Below, one piece after another: positions 63,972 to 64,000 of a stretch of DNA of 64,000 bases. Below the pieces are notes generated by a model. The model was not told the DNA's origin and made no database searches. It worked only from the letters and a program-made list of their open reading frames with translations. This DNA comes from Bacteroidales bacterium (GTDB lineage: Bacteria > Bacteroidota > Bacteroidia > Bacteroidales > F082): positions 20,171 through 84,170 of the forward strand of contig JAFYIE010000051.1 in NCBI GenBank assembly GCA_017538795.1, written 5' to 3'. Position 1 is the stretch's first letter. Each line of letters opens with the position of its first letter. The translations under genes and the position numbers were made by a program.

Positions 63972-64000
63972 CACCCTAAAAATCTAGAAATTAATTTTTA

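Overview
The window is a gene-dense chromosomal segment of a member of the Bacteroidota, most likely an uncultured Bacteroidales-type bacterium. Four lines support this. There is a Bacteroidota-type -7 promoter box (TAnnTTTG) in front of many transcription units, with no recognisable Shine-Dalgarno sequences. Several secreted proteins end in a type IX secretion (T9SS) sorting domain. A PorZ-like propeller protein, a GldH-like lipoprotein and a DUF4837 lipoprotein are present. Gene groupings such as panC-panD, mrdA-rodA and the F-type ATPase genes without beta/epsilon fit the phylum. No prophage, insertion sequence or CRISPR array was seen. The one RNA gene I can name is a tRNA-Arg(CCT); one unnamed structured RNA is likely.

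Layout. 1-7.2 kb: end of a purine permease, an M24 aminopeptidase, a membrane-anchored propeller/AraC regulator, then three secreted proteins (beta-helix, T9SS cargo, small protein with a membrane-plus-basic tail). 7.2-7.7 kb: a promoter, structured RNA and terminator unit, and a doubtful minus-strand ORF. 7.7-12.9 kb: pheT, a sigma-54 activator, lptE, a Bacteroidota-specific protein and secG. 13-15 kb: groES-groEL. 15-17.8 kb (minus): a double-thioredoxin T9SS protein and a fucose-isomerase-like protein. 17.9-20.2 kb: HMG-CoA reductase and a GYDIA-type GHMP kinase. 20.4-26.6 kb: atpB-E-F-H-A-G and a glycosyltransferase. 26.5-31.9 kb (minus): beta-helix T9SS protein, YfhO-like membrane protein and a second glycosyltransferase. 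32-34.9 kb: Ig-like lipoprotein and an RlmI-like methyltransferase. 34.9-37.6 kb (minus): panC, panD, a flippase-like protein and a heptose-1-phosphate adenylyltransferase. 37.7-40.8 kb: tRNA-Arg, porZ-like gene, recO. 40.8-44.7 kb (minus): gldH-like, wza-like and wzc-like genes. 44.8-47.9 kb: mrdA-rodA. 47.9-54.4 kb (minus): a radical-SAM/GME-like fusion, a U32 protein, aspS, pfkA. 54.5-59.1 kb: a four-gene envelope operon ending in a leucine-rich-repeat protein. 59.1-61.0 kb (minus): mevalonate diphosphate decarboxylase and mevalonate kinase. 61.2-63.9 kb: DUF4837 lipoprotein and a LysM lytic transglycosylase.

How the genes work together. Two separate loci (17.9-20.2 kb and 59.1-61.0 kb) supply four steps of a mevalonate route to isopentenyl diphosphate, which is notable because familiar gut Bacteroidales use the MEP route. 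mrdA-rodA, the lytic transglycosylase, lptE, secG and the capsule-export pair serve envelope building. PorZ-like and T9SS cargo genes show a working type IX system.

The most unusual feature is a set of small palindromic repeats that sit in frame inside protein genes. Family A (GTAGAGACG...CGTCTCTAC) occurs four times, always inside a gene and always read as V/M-E-T...S-L-Q. Family B (GTCATTTCGA...TCGAAATGAC) occurs inside a U32 gene, at the exact junction of a two-domain fusion, as the 5' leader of another gene, and as a decayed copy between convergent genes. This resembles the in-frame palindromic elements known from Rickettsia, but I know of no name for these families here.
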